From positions 1-64,000 of the forward strand of contig SVGA01000011.1 of NCBI GenBank assembly GCA_015056575.1: a DNA stretch of 64,000 bases. The letters are read 5' to 3'. Source of the stretch: Butyrivibrio sp. Lineage in GTDB: Bacteria; Bacillota; Clostridia; Lachnospirales; Lachnospiraceae. Shown here piece by piece: positions 7,873 to 16,748 of this stretch. Within the stretch, counting starts at the first letter, position 1. Every line of letters starts with the position of its first letter. The position numbers were made by a program, and so were the translations under genes. The notes below the pieces were generated by a model. That model had not been told where the DNA came from. It searched no databases and saw only the letters and a list, made by a program, of their open reading frames with translations.

Positions 7873-8442
7873 TTATTCAGATTGCTTTAATTGATTCGGT
7901 ATCACAAGCACCAACAGCGTTACAAGTACTGCGATGCTTGTCGCAGGAGGAAATACCGTAATCGAAAGCAAAAGGCCACATACCTTGAGCACCACATCTA
8001 TCCATATCCATTTCTGCTTATGGAGCATCAGCCTGTCCTTATGCTCTTTCGTTTTACCATCTAACTGCTTATAATATCCGAGTACTGAAAAAGTAATCAA
8101 AAGAACTACGACTCCATAAAGTCCCTGCATTGCTTTATTAAAGAAAGCATCTGCTATAAGTTTCGTCGCATATGGATAAAAGGATGAAAAGAACAGCATC
8201 ACAATGGCACTCCATACAGTTTTCTGACTGATCTTTTCAACCGCATGATAGGATTGGTGTATATTCACCCACATCGCTCCAAGCCAAAAAAACGATAATG
8301 CATAAGCAAAGAAATTCGTCCTCAGTGCCCACAATCCTGCAATGTCATATGTTTCCGGCCTTGGAAGTTCCAGTACCAATATTGTCATAATGATAGCCAA
8401 AACCGCATCTATGAATGCACCCAGCCTGTCTTTTTCCATCAT
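7873..8442 (-). CDS. TMEM175/DUF1211 family membrane protein, probable cation channel
   Basis: A 189-residue polytopic protein with about five to six membrane segments. The first helix carries R-L-G-A-F-I-D-A-V-L-A-I-I-M-T, matching the R-x-x-x-F-S-D-A selectivity-helix signature of bacterial TMEM175 channels, with Ile in place of Ser. Family members are potassium-selective channels; conduction here is inferred. It lies directly downstream of the ferredoxin-type aldo/keto reductase gene with a 13-bp gap. Confidence 0.8.
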   Translation of the reverse strand: MMEKDRLGAFIDAVLAIIMTILVLELPRPETYDIAGLWALRTNFFAYALSFFWLGAMWVNIHQSYHAVEKISQKTVWSAIVMLFFSSFYPYATKLIADAFFNKAMQGLYGVVVLLITFSVLGYYKQLDGKTKEHKDRLMLHKQKWIWIDVVLKVCGLLLSITVFPPATSIAVLVTLLVLVIPNQLKQSE

Positions 8443-8455
8443 TCAAACCTTCTTT

Positions 8456-9589
8456 CTAGTGATCAAATGTTGCGGACACCTTTGTGAGCAGATTGCGGAT
8501 TTCCAAATGTTGAGGACATACCCTTTCACATTTTCCGCATTTAATACAGTCAGATGCTCTACCATGTCCGTTACCTGTAATTATATTATCGTAATAATAT
8601 CCGGTATTCCAGTTATGAAACGCTTCATGCGCATTGAGTGCTGCAAACAGGTCAGGGATACGGATTCCTTTGGGACATTCACTCTCTTCGATACAGTATC
8701 TGCATGAGGTACAAGGAATCAGATTTAATCCCTTAAAAATATCGCACACCTTCCTTACTGCCTCGTGTTCTGACATCGTAAGTGGCACAAAATCTTTCAT
8801 TGCACTGATATTGTCCTTCATCTGAGGCATATCACTCATACCGGATAACACCACTGCAATATTGGGAAAGCTTGCCGCAAATCGGATTGCATAGCTTGCA
8901 TTACTTCCACCATTCAGATCACGGAGTATCTTATCCGCATCTTCCGGCAAATTCACCAGACTACCACCCTTTACCGGTTCCATGACAAGCACCGGTTTAT
9001 TGTATTTCTCGCATACCTCATAAACCTTCCGGGCTTCCACTGTTGCATCTTCATAATCCAGATAGTTAAACTGAATCTGGACTACCTCTATCTCCGGATG
9101 CTCTGACAGGATCATTTCCAAAACATCTGCCTTGTCATGAAAAGAAATACCAAAGTGCCTGATCAACCCTTCTTCCTTAAACTTATATGTTGTCTCATAC
9201 GCCTTGCATCTCTTAAACTTCTGATAATTGTTGTGATCCTGGGCGTGCATCAGATAGAAATCAAAATAATCCACGCCACACCATTTTAGCTGCTTTTCAA
9301 AGAAAGGACGGATATCCTCCTGCGATCTAAAATACGGATCTGTCAGCTTATTTGTAAGCAAAAATGATGAACGGTCATATCTCCCCGAAACACAATCTCT
9401 GATTGCCGTTTCGGATTGTCCTCCGATATATCCGTGCGCCGTATCAAAATAATTGAATCCTGCCTCTATGAAAGCATCCGCCATTTTGGAAAACTCATCG
9501 TAATCTACCTGCCCGCCCTTCATCGGCAGCCTCATACAGCCAAATCCGAAATTGCCGTGAATCTCCGGAAACCATTTGCTATTTTCCAT
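8456..9589 (-). CDS. Aldo/keto reductase with C-terminal ferredoxin domain
   Basis: A 377-residue oxidoreductase. An aldo/keto reductase barrel (about 10-270) has the Asp/Tyr site in F-N-Y-F-D-T-A-H-G-Y and a later Lys and His. The C-terminus carries two cysteine clusters, C-T-S-C-R-Y-C-x5-C-P and C-I-K-C-G-K-C-x3-C-P, for two 4Fe-4S centres, so electrons may come from ferredoxin or flavodoxin. The substrate is unknown. The ATG at 9589 is preferred over the GTG three codons earlier on SD spacing. It follows the acetyltransferase gene by 17 bp. Confidence 0.9.
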   Translation of the reverse strand: MENSKWFPEIHGNFGFGCMRLPMKGGQVDYDEFSKMADAFIEAGFNYFDTAHGYIGGQSETAIRDCVSGRYDRSSFLLTNKLTDPYFRSQEDIRPFFEKQLKWCGVDYFDFYLMHAQDHNNYQKFKRCKAYETTYKFKEEGLIRHFGISFHDKADVLEMILSEHPEIEVVQIQFNYLDYEDATVEARKVYEVCEKYNKPVLVMEPVKGGSLVNLPEDADKILRDLNGGSNASYAIRFAASFPNIAVVLSGMSDMPQMKDNISAMKDFVPLTMSEHEAVRKVCDIFKGLNLIPCTSCRYCIEESECPKGIRIPDLFAALNAHEAFHNWNTGYYYDNIITGNGHGRASDCIKCGKCERVCPQHLEIRNLLTKVSATFDH

Positions 9590-9606
9590 GCCTTGCACCC
9601 TCCAAT

Positions 9607-10170
9607 TTATTTCTTTTCTATCATCTTCACTACTTTGGCAGGGTTCCCTACCGCAACCGCATTATCCGGGATATCCTTGGTTACTATACTGCCTGTTCCT
9701 ACAATAGCATTCTCTCCGATGGTGACCCCCGGCAGAATGTTTACCCTTGCCCCGATCCAGGCATTCTTTTTGATATGGATCTTCTTTGTCATAATCACAC
9801 GTATATTTTCAGGCTCATGATTTACCGTGAAAAGACCAACCTCAGGTCCAAGCATTACGCCATCCTCGATTTCAATGCCGCCAAGGCTCATAACGGTAAG
9901 CCCGTGATTTGCAAAGACGTTCTTTCCAAGCTTTAAGCAGTTGGCAACATCAACCTGAAACGGAGGTGTAAAGAATGTCCCATCCTTCATCTGACCGTCA
10001 AGCAGCTCATTCTCCAGCTCAACGATTTTTTCTCTATCCTTTGGCGGTGTTGAATTGATCTCAAAACAAAGCTGTCTGCAGCGATCCATCTCGCCATGGG
10101 CTTCTCTCTGATAGTCCTCATCACGGATATCTACTGCCTCTCCACTATGCAATCTTTCAAATACGTTCAT
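9607..10170 (-). CDS. Sugar O-acetyltransferase, LacA/Maa type
   Basis: A 187-residue hexapeptide-repeat enzyme that moves acetyl from acetyl-CoA to a sugar hydroxyl. The N-terminal helical cap carries the substrate loop, and the left-handed beta-helix begins around residue 70. The catalytic histidine region F-T-V-N-H-E-P and the late G-A-R-V-N-I-L-P-G-V-T-I-G coils are present, ending V-G-N-P-A-K-V. The length is typical. A ribosome binding site (AGGAG) precedes the ATG. It sits inside a run of redox genes. Confidence 0.9.
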   Translation of the reverse strand: MNVFERLHSGEAVDIRDEDYQREAHGEMDRCRQLCFEINSTPPKDREKIVELENELLDGQMKDGTFFTPPFQVDVANCLKLGKNVFANHGLTVMSLGGIEIEDGVMLGPEVGLFTVNHEPENIRVIMTKKIHIKKNAWIGARVNILPGVTIGENAIVGTGSIVTKDIPDNAVAVGNPAKVVKMIEKK

Positions 10171-10196
10171 TTAAAATCTTCTCCTTGAACTCTCTT

Positions 10197-10544
10197 TTAT
10201 TCCAATACTCTGATCTCAATGGTTCCCGGTGCATCTTGCAGAGCATTTTCAATGCCACCGGATATTTCAGCTAATACATAAACCTTATATGGGGCAATAT
10301 CCATCTCCTTAAAATTGAGTGCAAAGGCATTCCAATCTTTGAAGTAATACAGCCACCCTGATTTTACGTGGGATGTACTCTCTGCATCTGTTACATTAAG
10401 TTCCCGTGGCAAGGAAGCATAATACTCGTGTCCTCCGGAACGCGACAGCTTCATGGTCAGTGGAAGCAGGATCTTAAGGGATTTACAGATCGTATTTTGA
10501 GCTGCATTGATCTCATATTCTTTATCATCAAAAAGAATCTTCAT
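10197..10544 (-). CDS. Cyclophilin-like fold protein
   Basis: A 115-residue protein resembling the small stand-alone cyclophilin-like family common in gut Firmicutes and Bacteroidetes. A central L-P-L-T-M-K-L-S-R-S-G segment, G-W-L-Y-Y-F and the terminal G-T-I-E-I-R-V are visible. Catalytic prolyl isomerase residues are not evident, so activity is uncertain. GGAG precedes the ATG. Such genes often sit beside flavodoxins and aldo/keto reductases, as here. Confidence 0.75.
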   Translation of the reverse strand: MKILFDDKEYEINAAQNTICKSLKILLPLTMKLSRSGGHEYYASLPRELNVTDAESTSHVKSGWLYYFKDWNAFALNFKEMDIAPYKVYVLAEISGGIENALQDAPGTIEIRVLE

Positions 10545-10560
10545 TACCGCCCAATCTCCT

Positions 10561-11079
10561 TTAAACCAGGTTATTCTTCGCCCATGTTGCTACTGTGCTC
10601 TCCGACTTTGCCGCATCAGCTCCATGGATGGCAAGTCCGCTTCCAACCTCGGCACCCTTACAGTGCTTCCTAAGAGCTGCTGCAGATCCGGCTTGTCCTG
10701 AACCTTCGTGCGTCATTACGGGAAATACCTTTTTACCTGCAAAATCAAGTCTGTCAAGCTGTGAGAAAATCGCCATAGGATAGGTTCCCCACCAGCAGGG
10801 TCCTGCTACTACTATGTTGTCATATGCTGATATATCATCCAGATATTTTTTGAGTTCAGGCCTGTCATCCCTGTTAAGTTCTGCCTTTGCGTCATCAATA
10901 CAGGCATAATAATCAGTCGCATACTCCTTCACTGTTTCCACCTGAAACAGGTCTCCACCCACTGCTTTCCGGATGAATTCTGCAACAATCTCCGTGTTTC
11001 CTTTGGAGATGTTCTTAACACCTCCGTTCCAGTAATTCTCTCCAACTCTTGAATAATAAATGATCAGATTCTTTGCCAT
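10561..11079 (-). CDS. Flavodoxin
   Basis: A 172-residue cytoplasmic FMN protein. The N-terminal I-I-Y-Y-S-R-V-G-E-N loop binds FMN phosphate; G-P-C-W-W-G-T-Y-P and T-H-E-G-S-G-Q-A are the other flavin-contacting loops. It is close to the domain of the lipoprotein at 6328-7107 but lacks a signal peptide. It probably supplies electrons to the neighbouring oxidoreductases, as inferred from the cluster. GGAGG precedes the ATG. Confidence 0.9.
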   Translation of the reverse strand: MAKNLIIYYSRVGENYWNGGVKNISKGNTEIVAEFIRKAVGGDLFQVETVKEYATDYYACIDDAKAELNRDDRPELKKYLDDISAYDNIVVAGPCWWGTYPMAIFSQLDRLDFAGKKVFPVMTHEGSGQAGSAAALRKHCKGAEVGSGLAIHGADAAKSESTVATWAKNNLV

Positions 11080-11098
11080 TTTCCCATCCTCCTAAGAT

Positions 11099-11467
11099 TT
11101 AATATGTTGATGCTACACTTCGTGTAATCTTCCACTCGCCATTTATCTTCTTAAGGCTGCATTTTTGCTGAAGATGCCAGTTCGATCTTCCACCACCAAA
11201 AACAGCTGCGGTCACATAAGACTGCCCGGTAAGAACTGCCGTGTCACCACTTGTTTCTACCGGCATATGCTCATGCTCTGCGCTGAAATAGTTCAGCGTT
11301 CCGTCCATAACAGTTTTTATAAAAGCATCCTTTGACTGTCTCATCCCTGTCATATGAACAAGCACAAAGGAATCATCCAATACTTCATCCAGGACTTCTT
11401 CATCCTTCGCGATCATCCCCTCATACATCTTTTTATATGCGTTTATGACCAACTCTTTATCTTCCAT
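11099..11467 (-). CDS. NTF2-like/SnoaL-type protein
   Basis: A 122-residue protein with the cone-shaped NTF2-like fold pattern: an N-terminal helix (Y-K-K-M-Y-E-G-M-I-A-K-D), then strands ending W-H-L-Q-Q-K-C-S-L-K-K-I-N-G-E-W-K-I. Members include isomerases, dehydratases and binding proteins, and the function here is not predictable. Its roughly 200-nt upstream region is strongly folded (11489-11583) and follows a terminator element, so it may have its own promoter and a regulated leader. Confidence 0.8.
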   Translation of the reverse strand: MEDKELVINAYKKMYEGMIAKDEEVLDEVLDDSFVLVHMTGMRQSKDAFIKTVMDGTLNYFSAEHEHMPVETSGDTAVLTGQSYVTAAVFGGGRSNWHLQQKCSLKKINGEWKITRSVASTY

Positions 11468-11488
11468 CTCCTGTCACCACCTTTTGGA

Positions 11489-11583
11489 GCAGTTCTTGTC
11501 GAGCTTGCGAGACATTAGAACTGCCCATATGATAGGTTCCGGATGGTTCAAGCCCAAAGGGCGTAGAAGCATCCGTTAGAACC
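11489..11583 (-). other. Structured 5' leader of the NTF2-like gene
   Basis: On the minus strand two hairpins precede the gene. The first (11535-11583) pairs GGTTC and CGGATG with CATCCG and GAACC and encloses an inner GCCC/GGGC stem. The second (11489-11524) pairs GCAGTTCT with AGAACTGC around a TGTC/GACA stem. The ribosome binding site lies only a few nt past the second. This could be a cis-regulatory RNA; no known riboswitch class is recognised. Confidence 0.45.
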
Positions 11584-11604
11584 GAACCATTATCGTCAGT
11601 ATAG

Positions 11605-11666
11605 AAAAACCACCGGAAATCATCAATTCGATTTTCGGCGGTTTTTGATAAGTAAAACTTATGCGA
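11605..11666 (-). terminator. Repeated dyad-plus-terminator element, copy 1
   Basis: Just after the SDR stop codon, the minus strand carries a 15-bp dyad with ATAAGT and ACTTAT arms (11648-11662). It is followed by a hairpin (AAACCGCCGAAAATC paired with GATTTCCGGTGGTTT) and a T run. A second copy lies at 14432-14495. The hairpin works as a Rho-independent terminator. The dyad has the T-N11-A form bound by LysR regulators. Confidence 0.7.
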
Positions 11667-11667
11667 A

Positions 11668-12501
11668 TTATTTTTCTGGTTGAAGCAGTCCGTAATAATA
11701 AGATGCCGTCGCTCCACCATCGGCAAGGAATGTTGACCCTGAGACAAAGGACGCAGCGTCACTGAGTAAAAACTCTGCAATGGTAGCCATTTCATCGGCC
11801 GTACCCGGTCTTCCCGCAGGACACTTTGCGAACATGTTCTTATAGAAGTCACCTCTCGGACCATTAAATTCATCAATAGCGAGCGGCGTCACGATGATAC
11901 CGGGAGCAATGTCATTAAGCCTTGCTCCTCTTTCGGCCCAGCGTGTACATTCATACATAACACGCTTTTCATTACAGCGCTTTGCCATCTGGTAGGCATG
12001 AAGAGTATCCTTGATATTCTCAGGCTTCAGGATTTCAAGGTCAAGCAATTCTTCTGTAGGTGTCATTGCAAGCTGTCTGTCCTCCTCCGGTGTAAGCTGT
12101 GGCATACGCCATCCTGACTGACTGGAAATGGTGATACCGGCACCTCCCTTAGCTATCACTTTTCCAACTTCTTCAAGAAGTACGGCTGTGCCGTATAGGT
12201 CCACTTTAAGGATTGCCTCAATCGGAGCCTGAGATGGCGATACGCCTGCACCATTTACCATATATTTGATCTCGCCAAATCTTAAAGCCTTATCAATCAT
12301 AGCAAGAATGGACTCCCTCGAAGAAAGATCCATCTGAAAAGGTTCTACATCAAATCCTGCATCTGTCATGATCTTTGCAATGGCATTGCAGTTATCCATG
12401 TTTTTGTCACCAAGAACTATCTTCTTTCCAAAGCCGGTTCTGCGAGCAATTGCCATGCTGATCTGGCCTGCTCCGGTTACGATCATTACATCTTTTTTCA
12501 T
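11668..12501 (-). CDS. Short-chain dehydrogenase/reductase
   Basis: A 277-residue NAD(P)-dependent oxidoreductase. The N-terminal nucleotide-binding loop is degenerate (V-T-G-A-G-Q-I-S-M-A-I, lacking the last glycine of T-G-x-x-x-G-x-G). A catalytic Ser lies in I-S-S-Q-S-G-W, and the Tyr/Lys pair in A-Y-Q-M-A-K-R. P-G-I-I-V-T-P-L and the C-terminal L-A-D-G-G-A are family hallmarks. An insertion of about 30 residues between Ser and Tyr is longer than usual. The substrate is unknown. GAGG precedes the ATG. Confidence 0.88.
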   Translation of the reverse strand: MKKDVMIVTGAGQISMAIARRTGFGKKIVLGDKNMDNCNAIAKIMTDAGFDVEPFQMDLSSRESILAMIDKALRFGEIKYMVNGAGVSPSQAPIEAILKVDLYGTAVLLEEVGKVIAKGGAGITISSQSGWRMPQLTPEEDRQLAMTPTEELLDLEILKPENIKDTLHAYQMAKRCNEKRVMYECTRWAERGARLNDIAPGIIVTPLAIDEFNGPRGDFYKNMFAKCPAGRPGTADEMATIAEFLLSDAASFVSGSTFLADGGATASYYYGLLQPEK

Positions 12502-12522
12502 TATCTGCTTACCTCGTCTTCT

Positions 12523-12699
12523 TTATATCCTCTTTCCGTCTGCGATGTTCATATCAGGATAAGATTCCTTAAGTTCCTTTATGCTACCTTCAATCCTGGT
12601 CGATGAAGATGTTGCAAATAAATGGATTATCTTTTCCTTCAGATCTGCCTTCCTCTTTGTTACTCCGCTGTAAGAAAAATACGTTACTAATTTGCTCAT
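12523..12699 (-). pseudogene. Flavodoxin gene with large in-frame internal deletion
   Basis: A 58-codon frame starting M-S-K-L-V-T-Y-F-S-Y-S-G-V-T-K, the FMN-binding N-terminus of a clostridial flavodoxin. It jumps to H-L-F-A-T-S-S-S-T-R-I-E-G-S-I-K-E-L-K, the normal C-terminal region. About 100 residues, including the other flavin loops, are missing, but the frame is kept and a GGAGG site lies upstream. It cannot bind FMN normally. It lies between the SDR and aldo/keto reductase genes and was found by hand translation. Confidence 0.75.
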
Positions 12700-12716
12700 T
12701 TTTCATTCAACCCTCC

Positions 12717-13709
<993 letters not shown>

Positions 13710-13713
13710 TCAT

Positions 13714-14358
13714 TTACTCCTTGATGGTTAAAATATCAGTAAGCGATTTTCGCGGCGATCTGAATTCATTGATATTATCATCTGCTTTATATCCGAGACC
13801 TATCCCGATAATGATTTCCTCACTTGCAGGTATCTGTAAATGTTTTCTGATGATCTCCGGATACTTTACAAATGCCTGCGCAACGATTGAATCAACTTCT
13901 CTGTTCGCAGCGCATAACAGTATCAGCATCTCCATAGCTCCAAGATCAGATTTAGACCATGTTGACGCATCATCCGGCAATGTCAGGTATGCGATACAGG
14001 GAGCATTAAACAGACTGTTCTGAACATCTATAAATTCGGAATAATCATCTCCTATAAAGCTTCCGATCTGCCTCTCGAAATTTTTCATAGCCTTTCTTTC
14101 TCGTTCAGACCAGTCCTCCCTATGAGTGAAAGAATAATCTGACAGCCCAAGTCCCTTTGCCGAAGCTTCTTCATACTCTTTTCGTATCATCCTTGCAGTA
14201 TTTTTCGCCGCAACATATATCCGGGATTCCTGCGCATTAGCCCATGTCGGAGCATGTCTTGCCTCGTTCATAATCTGAATGATTGTCTCTTCTCTTACCT
14301 GCTGATCTGTAAATCTTCTAACAGACCGCCTTCTTTTCAGAATCTCTTCAAATTCCAT
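13714..14358 (-). CDS. Nitroreductase family protein
   Basis: A 214-residue FMN-dependent oxidoreductase. The N-terminus R-R-R-S-V-R-R-F and the A-R-H-A-P-T-W-A-N-A-Q segment form the FMN-phosphate site. I-I-I-G-I-G-L-G-Y near the end is the other family hallmark. It presumably uses NAD(P)H to reduce quinone- or nitro-type substrates. The ATG two codons after the first possible start fits the AGGT site better. It is the first gene after the terminator at 14432-14495 and is probably under LysR control. Confidence 0.9.
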   Translation of the reverse strand: MEFEEILKRRRSVRRFTDQQVREETIIQIMNEARHAPTWANAQESRIYVAAKNTARMIRKEYEEASAKGLGLSDYSFTHREDWSERERKAMKNFERQIGSFIGDDYSEFIDVQNSLFNAPCIAYLTLPDDASTWSKSDLGAMEMLILLCAANREVDSIVAQAFVKYPEIIRKHLQIPASEEIIIGIGLGYKADDNINEFRSPRKSLTDILTIKE

Positions 14359-14431
14359 ATACACACCTATCTTTACTGACCATATCGGAATGCTCTTTTC
14401 CTTATATCTATCCGCATGTTTTCTTCATAAT

Positions 14432-14495
14432 AAAAAAACCATCAAAAATCATCAATTCGATTTTCGACGGTTTTTAATAAGTTAAACTTATGCGA
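14432..14495 (-). terminator. Repeated dyad-plus-terminator element, copy 2
   Basis: This matches copy 1 at 11605-11666 over about 60 nt. It has a dyad ATAAGTTTAACTTAT (14477-14491, minus-strand reading) and then a hairpin pairing AAACCGTCGAAAATC with GATTTTTGATGGTTT, followed by seven T. Stem differences from copy 1 include a compensating C-G to T-A change. It lies between the LysR stop and the nitroreductase start. Confidence 0.75.
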
Positions 14496-14498
14496 TAT

Positions 14499-15383
14499 CT
14501 ATGAAAGCCTTTTTCGAAGCATTTCAGCAAACTCCTCAATATAATACCCTGTTCTTGCTTCCTGCCAGAATATACAGTACTTCCTCGTCACACGACGGTT
14601 CTTCCTAAAAAGTGGTATCCTTTTTATTGCACCCGATACCTCCGGCAGTTTTCCCACAGCCTCCACCGGAAGAAATCCTCTGTTGCCTGTAACCATGAGC
14701 CTTGCTTCTTCCTGCGTCTCGGCAAATATAAAATCGCTGTTAAATCCTAATATGTTTCTATAATATTCCGCTTCTGTATCACGCTGCTCCTTAGACGACA
14801 CGATAATGCAGGACAACTTGGAAAGATCACCCACTTCCAGCCTCTCCGCTGATGAGAGACAGTTCCGCTCTGAAATCTCAATGATACACTCGGCATTCTT
14901 AAGCTCCATATTTACATAGTCGTCCGAAAATGCCCTGCGCTGATCATTTAGTGCCATGTCCAACTCTCCGGATACAAGACCATGATACAGTTCCTCATGG
15001 GTGCCGCTTCTCACGGATATATTAACCTCCGGATAAACAGAAGAAAACTCTGCAATAGCATCTGACAGTTCCGGACCGGCATATAAACTGATATATCCAA
15101 TATGAAGATTCATCTCCTGATCACTGCCAAGCCTCACTGTCTCTGCCTTAATGTTTTCCAGATCATTAAGAAGTGCCTTGCTTTTTCTGTAAAAATACTC
15201 TCCCGCAGTTGTCACGGAAAAGCTTCGGTTTTTCCGCTCTATCAGCTTAACACCCAGTTCTTTTTCTAAAGAATTTAGTGCCTGCGATATTGCAGACTGG
15301 GAGATGAAATTTTTCTCAGCCGCCTCAGTGAAGCTGTTATCGTCTATTATAGATACAAAGTATCGCATCTGTTTTAAGAGCAA
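14499..15383 (-). CDS. LysR family transcriptional regulator
   Basis: A 294-residue regulator. The N-terminal winged helix (about 1-60) contains S-F-T-E-A-A-E-K-N-F-I-S-Q-S-A-I-S-Q, followed by the linker helix and a periplasmic-binding-like effector domain from residue 90. The start is taken as TTG with GAGGG 7 nt upstream; ATG at codon 6 is an alternative. It follows the ferredoxin-type aldo/keto reductase by 2 bp, so they form one transcript. It probably controls the surrounding redox genes through the T-N11-A dyads at 11648-11662 and 14477-14491. Confidence 0.9.
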   Translation of the reverse strand: MLLKQMRYFVSIIDDNSFTEAAEKNFISQSAISQALNSLEKELGVKLIERKNRSFSVTTAGEYFYRKSKALLNDLENIKAETVRLGSDQEMNLHIGYISLYAGPELSDAIAEFSSVYPEVNISVRSGTHEELYHGLVSGELDMALNDQRRAFSDDYVNMELKNAECIIEISERNCLSSAERLEVGDLSKLSCIIVSSKEQRDTEAEYYRNILGFNSDFIFAETQEEARLMVTGNRGFLPVEAVGKLPEVSGAIKRIPLFRKNRRVTRKYCIFWQEARTGYYIEEFAEMLRKRLS

Positions 15384-15385
15384 TT

Positions 15386-16495
15386 CTATCCCTCACTTTC
15401 TCCATTGCTAAAAAACTCCTTTATCTCCTGCATCCTGCTCATCTGATCCACCGAGAACGGACATCTGCTGTTACAATGACCACAGCTGATACAATCAGCA
15501 GCGTTCTTTTCAAGTGTCCGGTAATGTTCTCTCGCCATATCATCGCCGATACAAGCAAGATCATAGAACTTATTCACCGCTCCGATATCTATCCCTTCCG
15601 GGCAAGGCTCACAGTGATTGCAATATACGCACTTGCCGCTAGCCTCCGGTGGTGCAAAAGTTCCGATGATACTGTAGTCAAGCTCTTCCTCAAATTTCTC
15701 ATAATATTTCAGAAGCGCATCTATCTCTGATACGCTCTGTGCTCCGGGCAACACAGTAAGGATTCCCGGCTTATCGAGGGCGTATTTTATGCACTGATAC
15801 TGCGTAAGTGCCTTTCCGAAGGGAGATGTCTTATCGCTTAATAGCTGTCCTCCGGAGAAAGGCTTCATAACTGATATGCCTACACCCAGCTTTTCACATT
15901 TCTTATACACATCTGCTCTCTCATCCACGCCGCCATAAGCATACTCACCGTGGTTATAGTCATATGCAGGATTAACTGAAAACATCAGCATATCTATGAG
16001 ATTTATATCCAGAATCTCCTGTATTACGGAAGGTGTATGGGAAGATGCCCCTATATGCTTCACCACACCCTGATCTCTCATATCCAAGAGGTACTGAAGG
16101 ATGCCGTTCTTCTGATACTTCTCCCAATCCTTCGACTCATCCTGACAATGGATGAAGCCGTAATTGATATAGTCGGTTTTTAGATCCTTCAACTGCTTAT
16201 CAATTGATCTCTTTACTGTATCCAGATTGAGCGTCCAGCCATAAGTGCCTTTAGAATAATCAGCGCCAAAATGGATCTGATACATCACTTCATCCCTTAC
16301 ATCAGACAGAGCCTCACCAAAAATGGCAAATGCTGCTCCGTCTCCTGCGGCAAGGTCATAATAATTGATTCCACTCTCATAAGCATGTCTGACAGTCTTT
16401 ACAGCTTCTGGCCTTGCAGCCTCTGCGATATAAGCAGTCCCCATACCTATCTCGCTGATCTTATCTCCGGTTCTTCTGTTCTCCCTGTATTTCAT
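15386..16495 (-). CDS. Aldo/keto reductase with C-terminal ferredoxin domain
   Basis: A 369-residue oxidoreductase similar in plan to 8456-9589. The barrel has Y-Y-D-L-A-A-G-D, where the usual catalytic D-T-A-x-x-Y region is altered: the tyrosine position reads D-G-A-A-F. The C-terminal clusters C-V-Y-C-N-H-C-x2-C-P and C-I-S-C-G-H-C-x3-C-P should hold two 4Fe-4S centres. The altered site suggests a different reaction or a largely electron-transfer role. AGAGG lies upstream of the ATG. Confidence 0.88.
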   Translation of the reverse strand: MKYRENRRTGDKISEIGMGTAYIAEAARPEAVKTVRHAYESGINYYDLAAGDGAAFAIFGEALSDVRDEVMYQIHFGADYSKGTYGWTLNLDTVKRSIDKQLKDLKTDYINYGFIHCQDESKDWEKYQKNGILQYLLDMRDQGVVKHIGASSHTPSVIQEILDINLIDMLMFSVNPAYDYNHGEYAYGGVDERADVYKKCEKLGVGISVMKPFSGGQLLSDKTSPFGKALTQYQCIKYALDKPGILTVLPGAQSVSEIDALLKYYEKFEEELDYSIIGTFAPPEASGKCVYCNHCEPCPEGIDIGAVNKFYDLACIGDDMAREHYRTLEKNAADCISCGHCNSRCPFSVDQMSRMQEIKEFFSNGESEG

Positions 16496-16621
16496 CCGGC
16501 ACCTCTTATCTATTCCCTACTCGAGAATTATCTCCGCATCACCATTTCCCAGCAACTCGGTTAATTCCTCTTTTCTTTTAATTTTACTACAAATATATGG
16601 GTTATTATCGGACACGACCAA

Positions 16622-16650
16622 AAAAACTGCAGGCATAACCTACAGTTTTC
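16622..16650 (-). terminator. Terminator beyond the recombinase remnant
   Basis: Minus-strand hairpin ACTGTAGG/CCTGCAGT with flanking A/T pairs, followed by seven T. It lies about 100 bp beyond the recombinase remnant. Between them are a GTCCGCC/GGCGGAC inverted repeat (16664-16706) and a 12-bp direct repeat TATCAGCGTACA (16719-16730 and 16747-16758). Confidence 0.65.
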
Positions 16651-16748
16651 TATCTCATTATCCGTCCGCCAATATCTACCATTTTCATCCTAACCTCTCG
16701 GCGGACTTTAATCCTACATATCAGCGTACATATTCAGATTCTATCTTA

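Noticed and set aside
8342..8825. Plus-strand frames opposite the aldo/keto reductase and TMEM175 genes
   Set aside because: They are shadows of strongly supported minus-strand genes.
11457..11876. 139-codon frame across the SDR end and the NTF2 leader
   Set aside because: It overlaps the SDR gene in another frame, crosses a terminator and a hairpin region, has no ribosome binding site and resembles no family.
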